Source of the DNA: Anaeramoeba ignava | Taxonomy: Eukaryota > Metamonada > Anaeramoebidae | Assembly (NCBI GenBank): GCA_028826165.1 | Contig: JAPDFW010000072.1 | Span: 216,001-280,000 of the forward strand | Length of the DNA: 64,000 bases | Direction: 5' to 3' | In this document: piece by piece, positions 11,801 to 21,898 of the stretch | How the letters are laid out: every line of letters starts with the position of its first letter | Numbering within the stretch: position 1 is the stretch's first letter | Made by a program: the position numbers and the translations under genes | The notes under the pieces: model-generated | Databases searched by the model: none | Told to the model about the DNA's origin: nothing | What the model saw: the letters and a program-made list of their open reading frames with translations, nothing else

Positions 11801-13941
11801 AAATATAAAAATATAAAATAAATATTTAAAATTTATAAAAATATAAAATATTTAAAATATTTAAAATATAAAATATAAAATAAATATTTAAAATATTTAA
11901 AATATAAAATATAAAATAAATATTTAAAATATTTAAAATATTTAAAATATAAAATAAATATTTAAAATATAAAATATAAAATATAAAATAAATATTTAAA
12001 ATATTTGAAATATTCAAAATATAAAATAAATATTTAAAATATTTGAAATATTCAAAATAAATAGATGCTAATTCATCCTCAAAAAAATCTTTTGGGAAAA
12101 TTGATTCTTGATGAAGGAACAAGTTATACATTTAGTTTTCATACTCAAGAAGAAAGAAATATGTTTCTTCATTTATTATTACTTTGTAAAAATGAAAATG
12201 AGGAAATGAATGAAAAAGAAATTCAAAATTGTTATTATATTGTTAGTATTTCAAAACCAATTTCAACAAAAGAAACAACAAATCAAGGAACAGTTATTAC
12301 AAAAGATTCAGAGTTATTAATTTTACTTCCAGATCAAACAATTAAAATACCATATTCAATTGGTTTGAAAGTAAAAATTGAATTGAAAATTATTTGAAAT
12401 TTAAAAATTAATTGGAATTTAAAAATTGGAATTTAAAAATTGAAATTTAAAAATTGAAATTTAAAAATTGAAATTTAAAAATTAATTGAAATTTAAAAAT
12501 TGAAATTTAAAAATTAATTGAAATTTAAAAATTGAAATTTAAAATTGAATTTAAAAATTAAAATTTAAAAATTAAAATTTAAAAATTATTTGAAATTTAA
12601 AAATTAATCGAAATTTAAAAATTAATCGAAATTTAAAAATTGAAATTTAAAAATTAATTGAAATTTAAAAATTGAAATTTAAAAATAGGCTCATGTTCAT
12701 CCAGAATTTCCTTGTATTACTAAATTGGTTCTCGATAATCAAACTGAAGAAATTTTTTTACTTCGATTTCTTTCAGAAACATTTTGTCAAAAATTCAATA
12801 AGACATTAAAAAAACAACAAAGAAACTCAGAAATGAAAGAACTTGAAGAAGAATTTAAAGAAGATCCAAAAGGATTTGATGGATATGAACAATTTTTCCA
12901 GAAAATTGAACAAAAAATTGATGAATATAATAATGAACTAAATAATGAAAACTCAAAAACAAACAAAATACAAAAAATTCCAAGAACAAATAAAAAACAA
13001 CTCTTAAAAAAAACTCAATCGGAAAGCTCAGAATTAATAGAATTACAAAAAAAAGAAAAACCTTTAGATCATTCAGAAAAAATAATCGAACAAAATCAGG
13101 AATTACTTTAGAAAAAAATATTGAAAATGAAAATCAATTAGAAAATGATATTGAAAATGATATTGAAAATATTGAAAATCAATATCAAAATCAAAATCAA
13201 AAAAATCAACAACTTACCACATATTCATCTTTGGAGGATAATAGCCAATCTCAACAAGAAGAAGAATTTGAGTTTCATGTTGTTCTTTATGGAGAAAAAA
13301 ATCATCGAGAAATTAAAATTTTAATAACAACCCAAAAAATAATCAAACTTTATTACAGAGAACAACTATTTCAACAACAAACAATATTGCCAAACTCACA
13401 AATATTAAAATATACAGACGATCCACCTGTGTATTTAGTATTAATTGGAGCTTCTTCTTATCTTTTTTCTTTTCTAAATTCGAGAGAATCAGAATTTTTC
13501 ATCTCGAAATTTAAAGAAATTCAAGAAATGGAAAGTGAAGAAAAAAAGATGAAGGAATCAAATTCGAAGAAAGAAACAAAACTACTGAAAAAATATAGAA
13601 CTGAAGGATCAATCATTCCCAAATCAAAACAATATCAACAAAAGGAGGAAATCAAGTTTAATATTTTTTTGATTAATTCTCGTTTGAAAACTTCAATTCC
13701 AGGAATTATTTATCTGGATTCATTGGGAATCAAAGTTTCCCAAAAAAATGGAAAGAATGAATGGTTTGTGTTGTATAATGAAGTGGATGTAATGTTGCAT
13801 CCAAGGCTTGCAAGGGTTATTCGTATTAAAACAGAAAAAAGGGATGCGATTATTCGTTTTGAAAATCCTCAAGATATTATTCAATTTTTCGAGTTTGTAA
13901 CAAAGTTTACAAATCAAAAAAAGAAGAAGGATTCAGATTAA
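8888..13941 (+). CDS. Multi-exon protein with PH-like repeats (one frame break)
   Basis: Seven exons: 8888-8956, 9063-9218, 9597-9780, 9852-10096, 10521-11360, 12065-12370 and 12689-13941. Phases join correctly at every junction, giving about 1017 residues. The N-terminal ~220 residues are mixed helix/strand and unrecognised. A Lys/Glu-rich helical segment follows near residue 250. At least three modules then resemble divergent PH domains: a start such as FQFDVVLIR, EFHVVLYGE or IKFNIFLIN, basic strands, and a terminal helix such as ENPQDIIQFFEFV. Such domains usually bind phosphoinositides or proteins; binding here is inferred only from shape. The last exon changes frame between about 13000 and 13110, in a Lys/Gln-rich linker (stop TAG at 13109, downstream frame open through to 13941). 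The shift is one base short, and no GT/AG pair is available there for an intron. Confidence 0.65.
9219..9596 (+). repeat. Intron of AAAATT hexamers
   Basis: Intron 2 of the PH-like gene: about 45 imperfect AAAATT units with some AAAATC. It opens GTAAAA and closes AAATAG, phase 0 on both sides. Confidence 0.75.
10097..10520 (+). repeat. Intron of AAAATT hexamers with TTCATTTTGAAATT interruptions
   Basis: Intron 4 of the PH-like gene. AAAATT arrays alternate with ATTCATTTTGAAATTAAA, the same 18-bp unit that dominates the second vault-protein intron 20 kb away. Closes CTTTAG, phase 0. Confidence 0.75.
11361..12064 (+). repeat. Intron of TTTAAAATATAAAATA repeats
   Basis: Intron 5 of the PH-like gene: AAATATTTAAAATATAAAATATAAAAT units, a repeat class used in no other intron here. 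Opens GTAGAA, closes AAATAG. The flanking exons are exact codon multiples (840 and 306 nt). Confidence 0.75.
12371..12688 (+). repeat. Intron of AATTTAAAAATTGA repeats
   Basis: Intron 6 of the PH-like gene: tandem 14-bp units (AATTTAAAAATTGA) with an occasional AATTAATT insertion. Opens GTAAAA, closes AAATAG. Confidence 0.75.
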
Positions 13942-14639
13942 AAGTTTTTCTTTTTTCTTTTTCTTTTTCTTTTGCTTTTGCTTTTGTTTTTGCTTTTGAA
14001 AAATTTCGAATTGATTGAAAATGAAAATAAATTTAAAATAATCAAAACAAACAAACTTTTTTCATTTATTTTTTTTAAATTATTTTTTTAAATAGATTTA
14101 GAATTTGGATCTTTTTCTTTTTCTTTTTCTTTTCTTTTGTTTTGATTTGATTTGTTTTGATTTGATTTGATTTGATTTGATTTGATTATTTTTTTAAATT
14201 AAAAGAAAAAAAAAATTATTTTTTAAATTTGGATTTTTCATTTTTTTTAAATTATTTTTTTAAATAGATTTAGAATTTGGATCTTTTCTTTTCTTTTTCT
14301 TTTCTTTTTCTTTTCTTTTTCTTTTCTTTTTCTTTTCTTTGTTTTGATTTGTTTTGTTTTGATTATTTTTTTAAATTAAAAGAAAAAAAAAATTATTTTT
14401 CAAATTTGGATTTTTCATTTTTTTTCAATTATTTTTTTAAATAGATTTAGAATTTGGATCTTTTCTTTTCTTTTTCTTTTCTTTTTCTTTTCTTTTCTTT
14501 TCTTTTCTTTTCTTTGTTTTGATTTGATTATTTTTTTAAATTAAAAGAAAAAAAAAATTATTTTTAAATTTGGATTTTTCATTTTTTTTCAATTATTTTT
14601 TTAAATTAAAAGAAAAAAAAAAAAAAATTTCCAATCAAA
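13942..14639. repeat. Intergenic direct repeats with TTTTC tracts
   Basis: Three direct repeats of roughly 180 bp begin near 14080, 14255 and 14435. Each carries AAATAGATTTAGAATTTGGATC, a variable TTTTC/TTTTTC tract, a GATTTGATT tract and AAATTAAAAGAAAAAAAAAATT. They lie just upstream of the phosphatase gene, so its promoter is probably inside or beside the last copy. No coding sequence is visible. Confidence 0.75.
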
Positions 14640-16735
14640 ATGAAAAAATTTATCAGAAAAAAAGTGTCTAAAAAAAGAGGAGGAATGATTGAGGGTCTTG
14701 ACGCTGCATGGATTTTAGAAGATAAGATTCTACAGATGTCGACACCAGGAGGAAAAGTACATGGAGTGTGGCGAAATCCAGAAAACGAAGTGTTAAAATT
14801 TCTACAAAAAAACAAAGTGTATTACATATTAAAGGTGAACAAAGAATCACGATATGATCAACAACTATTTGAGAAGAATGGGATACAAATATCCACGCTA
14901 GATTGGGAAGATCATCAAGCACCGACGCTAGAACAAGCAGTAATGGGAGTTACTTTGATTTGGCAAATATATCAATCCAATAAATGTGCGATTCATTGCA
15001 CTGCCGGATTGGGAAGAAGTGGGACAATTGTGGCCGCATTTCTGATGTTCTTATTAGATCTCGATCCGGAAACTGCGCGCACAATGGTCCGAAAAAAACG
15101 GACAAATGCAGTGCGAAGAAAACCGCAAATTGAGTTTCTTTTACATTGGCATTCTTTTCTTAAAATAAATCCGTTTATTGTCAAACAAATGAGATCAGCC
15201 TGTCTTATTCCGCCCTCGAATATACAGGCTGTTAGATCATACTTCCAGTTTATTTATTCTTATAACAAGATTTTCTCCTCGTTTTTTTTTGATAATCCTT
15301 CTATTAAATTCGGTGACCATATCACGTATAAGTCTCTTTATTCTCATTCATATTTTAGGATCAATTTTTTCTTTCGTAATGAAAAACTTTATCAGCAACA
15401 GAATAACCTTCATAACTCCCTTGGTTTGCTCCCTATTTTGGGTCTGGAGGATTCCGATATTTATATTGCTGTTCATAATAAAAATAAGAATAAAAAATCA
15501 AAATCTCTTTCTTTGAATAAGACTGAGATCCCCACAAAACCTGTTCAGAATACAAAGGTTCTTTCTGACAAAGCTTTTAATTCTTTGGATAATTCTCCAA
15601 GTCAAAATAATGGCAAGATGAAGGATATTATAAAGGATATTAAAGAAAAAAATAACCAAATTCAAAATTCAAATCAAAATTCAAATCAAAATTTAAATCA
15701 AAATTTAAATCAAAATTTAAATCAAAATTTAAATCAAAATGAAAAAGAATTTGAATTAATTCATGATTTTCATCAAATTAATTTAGAAGAAATTGAAGAT
15801 ACTATTAATAGTTCAGATTTCTCTTCTGATGAAAATGAAAAACAAAATGAAAAACAAAATCAAAATCAAAATCAAAATCAAAATCCAAAATCAAAAATGA
15901 AAATCAAAATCAAAATCAATTAGAAAATCAAAATCAAAATGAAAATCAAATTAAAAATCGAATTAAAAATGAATTAAAAAATGAAAATCAAAAACAAATT
16001 GAAAAAAATGAAAAACAAATTGAAAAAAATGAAAAACAAATCAATTCACTTCTTTTTTTACCAGTATTTCGAAAAACATTAAAAGAATTATCTAGTACAA
16101 TCACATATGTTCCAACTTTTTTAACATTGTTATTCAGAGAAATTCTCATTTATGGAGCAAGCGAAACATTATTTGAATATTTTGGAACAAGAAATTTAGT
16201 AAAAGTTGCTCAATTATACTTTCAAGGAGAAAATATTGATGTTGATAAAAAATACATTTCAAATTCATTTGGATATTTACTTTTGGAATTTTTTTATTTG
16301 CAAGAAGAACCAATTATTCCAAGAGAAAATCAACAAGAAATCCTTGAAAACGTTCAAAATGAAGAAAATGCAATGAAAGTTTTCAGAAAATTACCAATTG
16401 AAAATCAATGTATTCTTGCAAGATTATTTGAATTTCTTGCTGAACTTAATCTGTTTTATCCAACTTTCCATAACTTAAAATTACCAAATTTAAGTGTAAC
16501 TTTCGCTCCTGCTTTATTTGGTTTACATGGTTCTTTTCCTCCTGAAAAATATGATAAACCACTTGAAGAAAAAAAACCTTCTTTGGCTTCAGAACTTTTA
16601 AATCATTCTTTACCAAAAAATAATGAAAAACATCCTTATCCTTCTTTTTATTATCCTGTAGAAACTTTTCCTCGTGCTGCTCGTTTTGTTTTTATTTTAA
16701 TTCGTAAAGCTAAAAAAGATCGTTTTAATTTTTAA
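14640..16735 (+). CDS. Dual-specificity phosphatase - RhoGAP-like fusion (frame break in linker)
   Basis: ATG at 14640. Residues ~20-185 form a small cysteine-phosphatase domain. The active-site loop HCTAGLGRSGT gives the CX5R motif, and LDWED offers a candidate general acid. The compact layout resembles the VH1-like DUSP23 group. A middle region of unknown structure and an Asn/Gln-rich linker follow. A RhoGAP-like domain then spans about 16050-16560, with matching helices FLPVFRKTL, YLLLEFFYLQEEPIIP and LPNLSVTFAPALFG. The segment aligned with the arginine-finger motif GIFR reads TLFE, so the catalytic Arg appears lost. The frame changes within the linker (about 15880-15900), where two extra bases (CCAAAATC and CAAAAATG) interrupt a CAAAAT hexamer run; no splice sites fit. 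The phosphatase exon is far more GC-rich than its surroundings. Confidence 0.7.
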
Positions 16736-17028
16736 TTTTTAATTTTTAATTTTTAACAAAATAAAAAGAAAAAAAATAAAATTTTTTGCTTTTTATTTTT
16801 TGTTCCACTTTTTTTGTTTTGATTATTTTTTATCTTTAAAAAAAAAAACTGAAAAAAATTTAAAAGGAAAATTATTTTTGGTTTTTTTTTTAAACTAAAT
16901 GAAGTTAGTTGATTTTTAACTTTTTAAAAGAAAACCTTTTTTTTTTAAAAAAAAAATTATTTCTGAAATTGTTCAAAACTTTTAAAAGAAAAAAAAGAAA
17001 AAAAAGAAAAAGAAAAAAAGAAACTTAT

Positions 17029-20000
17029 TTATTTTCTGCGAACTGCTTCACATGCTTTCTTTGCTGCTTCTCCTAAATCATTTGCTGGAATAATTGGTAA
17101 ACCACTTTCTTTGAAAATTTGTTTTCCAAGATCAACATTTGTTCCTTCAAGTCTAACAACAAGTGGAACCTTTAATCCAAGAATTTTAACAGCATTAACA
17201 ATTCCTTTAGCAATAACATCACATTTCATAATTCCACCAAAAATATTAACTAAAATAGCTTTAACCTTTTAAATTTAATTATTTTTAATTTTTAATTTTT
17301 AATTTTTAATTTTTAATTTTTAATTTTTAATTTTTAATTTTTAATTTGAAATTTTCAAAATTTTCTTGTTTTGGGAAATTTTCTTGTTTTTTTTTTTTGG
17401 TAAAATTACTTGAGGATCAGAAGAAATGATTTTAAAAGCCTCAACAATTTGTTCTTCTTCAGCACCACCTCCAACATCTAAGAAATTTGCTGGATTTTCT
17501 CCATTAAGTTTGATGATATCCATTGTTGCCATTGCTAATCCTGCTCCATTAACCATACATCCAATATTTCCATCCATTGGAACATAAGAAAGATCATATT
17601 TTTTAGCTGCAAGTTCTCTTGGATCTGTTTCTGAATCATCTTTCCATGCAAAAATATCTTTTTGTCTATATTCTGCACTATCATCAAAATTGAATTTTGC
17701 ATCAAGAGCAACAACTATAAATTTAAAATAATTTTAAAAATAAATTTGAAATAAATTTAAAATGAATTAAAATAAATTTGAAATAATTTTAAAAATAAAT
17801 TTGAAATAAATTTGAAATAATTTGAAATAATTTGAAATAATTTTGAAATAATTTTGAAAAAATTAAAATAATTTAAAATAATTTTAAAATGAATTAAAAT
17901 AAATTGAAATAAATTTAAAAATAATTTGAAATAAATTAATATAAAATAAATTGAAATAAATTTGAAATAAATTGAAAAATTGAAATTTGAAATAAATTGA
18001 AATAAATTGAAATAAATTGAAATAAATTAAAATAATTTGAAATAAATTGAAATAAATTGAAATAAATTGAAAATAAATTGAAATAAATTGAAATAAAATA
18101 ATTTTGAAATAAATTAAAATAATTTAAAATAATTCAAAATAAATTTGAAATGAATTTAAAAATAAATTTGAAATAAATTTGAAATGAATTTAAAATAAAT
18201 TTAATATAAAATAATTTGAAATAATTTTGAAATAAATTTAATATAAAATTTACCTTGTCCTTCATTAGTTTCAACAAGTGGATTGATTTCAACTAATGTA
18301 GAATCAGTTTTAGTAAATAAATTGTATAATTTATCAACTTCTCTAATAATATCAGGCCAAGCATATCTGGGAAATTCTAAAAATTGTGCAATTTCTTCCT
18401 TTTGTTTTTGTGTTGGACCAGTTTTGATATCAATTGGAAATTTGGCAATATATTGTGGTGATGATTCTGCAACTTCTTCAATATCAACTCCTCCTTTTGG
18501 TGAAACAACAATAACTGGTCCTTGTGTTTTTCTATCAAGAAGAATTGCGAAATATAATTCTCTTTTGATATTTTTCATCTCTGCAATCATTAACTATTTG
18601 ACAATTTGAATGAAAATATTATTTCAAAATATTTTTTTCATTTTTTTCCATTAACATGATTTGAATGAAATTATTTCAAAATATTTTTTTCATTTTTGAA
18701 TATAAACCTTTTTGCATAATTTTCCTTCAGGTCCTGATTGTTTAGTTCTTAAATGAAATCCAATCATATTTTTGGCACAATCTTTAACTTCTTCAGCACT
18801 GTAAAATCAAAATTCATTTATAAAAATTAAAATTAAAATTAAAATTAAAATTAAAATTAAAATTAAAATTAAAATTAAAATTAAAATTAAAATTAAAATT
18901 AAAATTAAAATTAAAATTAAAATTAAAATTAAAATTAAAATTAAAATTAAAATTAAAATTAAAATTAAAATTAAAATTAAAATTAAAAATTAAAATTAAA
19001 ATTAAAATTAAAATTAAAATTAAAATTAAAATTAAAATTAAAATTAAAATTAAAATTAAAATTAAAATTAAAATTAAAATTAAAATTTAAAATTAAAATT
19101 AAAATTAAAATTAAAATTAAAATTAAAATTAAAATTAAAATTAAAATTAAAATTAAAATTAAAATTAAAATTAAAATTAAAAATTAAAATTAAAATTAAA
19201 ATTAAAATTAAAATTAAAAAATTAAAATTAAAATTAAAAATTAAAAATTAAAATTAAAATTAAAATTAAAATTAAAATTAAAATTAAAATTAAAATTAAA
19301 ATTAAAATTAAAATTAAAATTAAAATTAAAATTAAAATTAAAATTAAAATTAAAATTAAAATTAAAATTAAAATTAAAATTAAAATTAAAATTAAAATTA
19401 AAATTAAAATTAAAATTAAAATTAAAATTAAAATTAATATTAAAATTAAAATTAAAATTAAAATTAAAATTAAAATTAAAATTAAAATTAAAATTAAAAT
19501 TAAAATTAAAATTAAAATTAAAATTAAAATTAAAATTAAAATTAAAATTAAAATTAAAATTAAAATTAATTTATAAAATTAAAATTAAAATTAATATTAA
19601 AATTAAAATTAAAATTAAAATTAAAATTAAAATTAAAATTAAAATTAAAATTAAAATTAAAATTAAAATTAAAATTAAAATTAAAATTAAAATTAAAATT
19701 AAAATTAAAATTAAAATTAAAATTAATATTAAAATTAAAATTAAAATTAAAATTAAAATTAAAATCAAAATTAAAATCAAAATTAAAATTAAAATTAAAA
19801 TCAAAATTAAAATTAAAATTAATATTAAAATTAAAATTCATTTATAAAATTAATTACGATTTGCAAAAACGAATTCCACCTTGGAAATTGTTTTCAATAA
19901 AATGACCTTTGCCTCTTCCACCTGTATGAACTTGAGATTTAACAGCTACCTTATCAAGACCCAAATCTTTGAAGGCATTTGCAGCTTCATCAGGAGTATC

Positions 20001-20165
20001 TGCAACACGAAATTTTTCGATTGAAACATCATATTTTTTCATTAACATTTTACTTTGATATTCATGAAGGTTAAATAATCTTTTAAAAGCATTTCCTGTA
20101 ATTTTATTTGCTTCTTGTTTGAAAATTGAACGTTTTGATTTAAGAGAATTAAATGATTGAAGCAT
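17029..20165 (-). CDS. Succinyl-CoA synthetase (ligase) beta subunit
   Basis: Five exons: 19858-20165, 18708-18798, 18254-18593, 17410-17714 and 17029-17265, totalling 1281 nt (426 residues plus stop) with every phase consistent. The enzyme joins succinate and CoA using ATP or GTP, or runs in reverse to make nucleotide triphosphate. Landmarks are an ATP-grasp start [11 protein letters not shown], the [14 protein letters not shown] loop, [35 protein letters not shown] and [14 protein letters not shown]. The first ~30 residues are Lys/Arg/Ser-rich and non-acidic, consistent with a mitochondrion-related-organelle leader. In anaerobic protists this enzyme usually works in the hydrogenosome with acetate:succinate CoA-transferase, but no partner gene lies in the window. 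The intron after residue 103 is a kilobase of AAAATT. Confidence 0.93.
17715..18253 (-). repeat. Intron of AAATAAATTG repeats
   Basis: Intron 3 of the succinyl-CoA synthetase gene: GAAATAAATT and AAATAATTTT units of 10-11 bp. Phase 1 at both boundaries. Confidence 0.75.
18799..19857 (-). repeat. Kilobase AAAATT hexamer array inside an intron
   Basis: A near-perfect run of about 170 AAAATT units (plus strand) with sparse AAAATC and AATATT variants, flanked on both sides by ATTCATTTATAAAATTAA. It separates exons 1 and 2 of the succinyl-CoA synthetase gene (phase 2). Open frames in it are artefacts. Confidence 0.9.
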
Positions 20166-20343
20166 TTTTTTTTTTTAATAATTTTGAATTAGAAAAAAAA
20201 AATGAAAAAATGAAAAAGAAAAAAAAAATTATTTTTTTTAAATGATGATTCATCATTAGTAATGTTTTATTAAAAATTATTAAAAATTATTAAAAATTAA
20301 TAAAAATTATTTTTCATTTTTTTCTTTTTAATTTGATTTAATA
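20166..20343. promoter_or_regulatory. Divergent promoter region
   Basis: A 178-bp spacer between the start of the succinyl-CoA synthetase gene (minus) and the ubiquitin-like gene (plus). It holds poly-A/T tracts, GATGATTCATCATTAG (an imperfect inverted repeat near 20242-20256) and three TTAAAAATTA repeats. No other element is evident. Confidence 0.4.
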
Positions 20344-20568
20344 ATGAAAATTACAGTTAAAACTTTAAAAGGTTGGGAAATGGATTGTGAAATTTCTTCA
20401 AATGATGATGTTTTAGTTTTAATGCAACAAGTTGAAGTTAAAGAAGGTACTTCAATAAATAGACAAAAACTTTCTTTTCAAGGTCAAATTTTACAACAAG
20501 GAAATACAATTAGTTCTTATAATATTCAAGAAGGTTCAAGAATTTATTTAATTTCTGATCTACTTTAA
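20344..20568 (+). CDS. Ubiquitin-like protein lacking a C-terminal Gly-Gly
   Basis: A single-exon 74-residue protein spanning one ubiquitin-like fold. It begins MKITVKTLKGWEMDC, like the first beta hairpin of ubiquitin. QKLSFQGQILQQGNTISSYNI matches the ubiquitin segment around the LxFAGKQLEDGRTLSDYNI region. It ends with ISDLL where ubiquitin has RLRGG, so it cannot be conjugated as such and would act only by binding. Candidates are a free ubiquitin-like modulator or a truncated member of the BAG/UBL type. Start and stop are both clear. Confidence 0.8.
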   Translation: MKITVKTLKGWEMDCEISSNDDVLVLMQQVEVKEGTSINRQKLSFQGQILQQGNTISSYNIQEGSRIYLISDLL

Positions 20569-20636
20569 TCAAATTTTTTCAAAAACCAATAACAATAAAA
20601 AGAAGAATTTAATTTTAATTTTAATTTTGATTATTA

Positions 20637-20937
20637 AATTTGTTAATTATTTAATCAAATAAATTTGGATTTGTTTGATTTAATTGAAAATAATCAATTC
20701 CAACTTGAATTTCATCAATAATTTCTTGTGTAATTTCAATTTCATTTTTAATTTGATTTGAATAAATCCAATATTCTAATATTTGAAATGATTTATTACT
20801 TAATTCACTATAATCTGTAACTTTATTAGAAGTATCATTTGTTACAGATAAAAACATTCCTCGATATAATTCACTTCTCATTATTAATATTAATTTTGGA
20901 AATTTATATTGTTTTTCTTTTCTTTCAATAATAAAAT
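20637..20937 (-). pseudogene. 3' fragment of an RCC1-BTB gene
   Basis: About 300 bp is nearly identical to the 3' end of the complete RCC1-BTB gene at 24480-26261. Homology starts at FIIERKEKQYKF and runs through the second BTB domain (SELYRGMFLSV, SELSNKSFQ, EYWIYSNQIK) to a premature TAA after NPNLFD. The upstream RCC1 repeats and first BTB are missing, and the sequence before 20937 is AT filler. The first ATG (20881) would give only 76 residues. It is most likely a truncated duplicate. Confidence 0.8.
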
Positions 20938-21898
20938 ATTTTAATTAATTTATTTCAAAAATGGAATAAAGAATATTAAATAATTAAATTTAAAATTAAT
21001 TATATTTTATATATTTTATTAATATTTCTTTATTTATTTTAATTTAATAAAATAAATAAAATATTTTAATTAATTTAATAAAATTGAGAAGAAAATTGAA
21101 ATATTTTAATAAAGATAAATATTTAATTTTAATATTAATTAATAATAATTTAATTTAAATTTATTTTATTTTAATTTGATTTAATATTTTTATTTATTAT
21201 ATTAATATTTTTGATTATTTATTGTTCCAATTTTAATTATAATAAAATATATTAAAAAGTGGAATAAATGTTTTAATAAAGATATATATTTAATTTTAAT
21301 AATTTTTAATAATAATTTAATTTAAATTTATTTTATTTTTAATCTTAAATAATATTTTTATTTATTAAATTAATATTTTTGATTATTTATTATTCCAATT
21401 TTAATTATAATAAAATATATTAAAAAATAAAATTAAAAAATTAAAAATTTTAAATAAATTGAATTTAAACATGATTGAATAAGATAAACTTTCTAAAAAA
21501 AATAATTTACTAATTATTCTATTTTTGATTTTGATTATAATTTATTAATATTTAAATATTAATTAATAATAAATTTTATTTGATTTTTTTTATTTTATTA
21601 TTTTAATTAATGAATTTAAATTTAATTATTATTAATTTCTATTTTCAATTTTTTATTTTTATTTATTATATTAAAAATATTCAATTTTTAAAATTTATTA
21701 TTTTTTTTTTGGATTATTTTTATTAATTAAATTTTTAATAAATATTTTAAATTAAAATTAAATTATTTAAAATTAAATTTGTTTCTTATTTATTGTTTTA
21801 AAGAAATTAATTTGATTAAAAGTAAATTAAAATTGAATTAAATTTTGAAAAAAAAAATTAAAAAAAAAAAGTTTGATTTTCTTATTATTAATTAATTT
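20938..21898. repeat. AT-rich spacer with a ~167 bp duplication
   Basis: A gene-free stretch. Two near-identical copies of a ~165-bp block begin near 21100 and 21268 (TTTTAATAAAGATA..., then AATAATTTAATTTAAATTTATTTTATTTT, ending TTCCAATTTTAATTATAATAAAATATATTAAAAA). The rest is unstructured A/T. Confidence 0.65.

Noticed and set aside
14606-15184. Antisense open frames over the phosphatase domain
   Set aside because: Shadow of the GC-rich phosphatase coding sequence, which contains a clear active-site motif on the plus strand.
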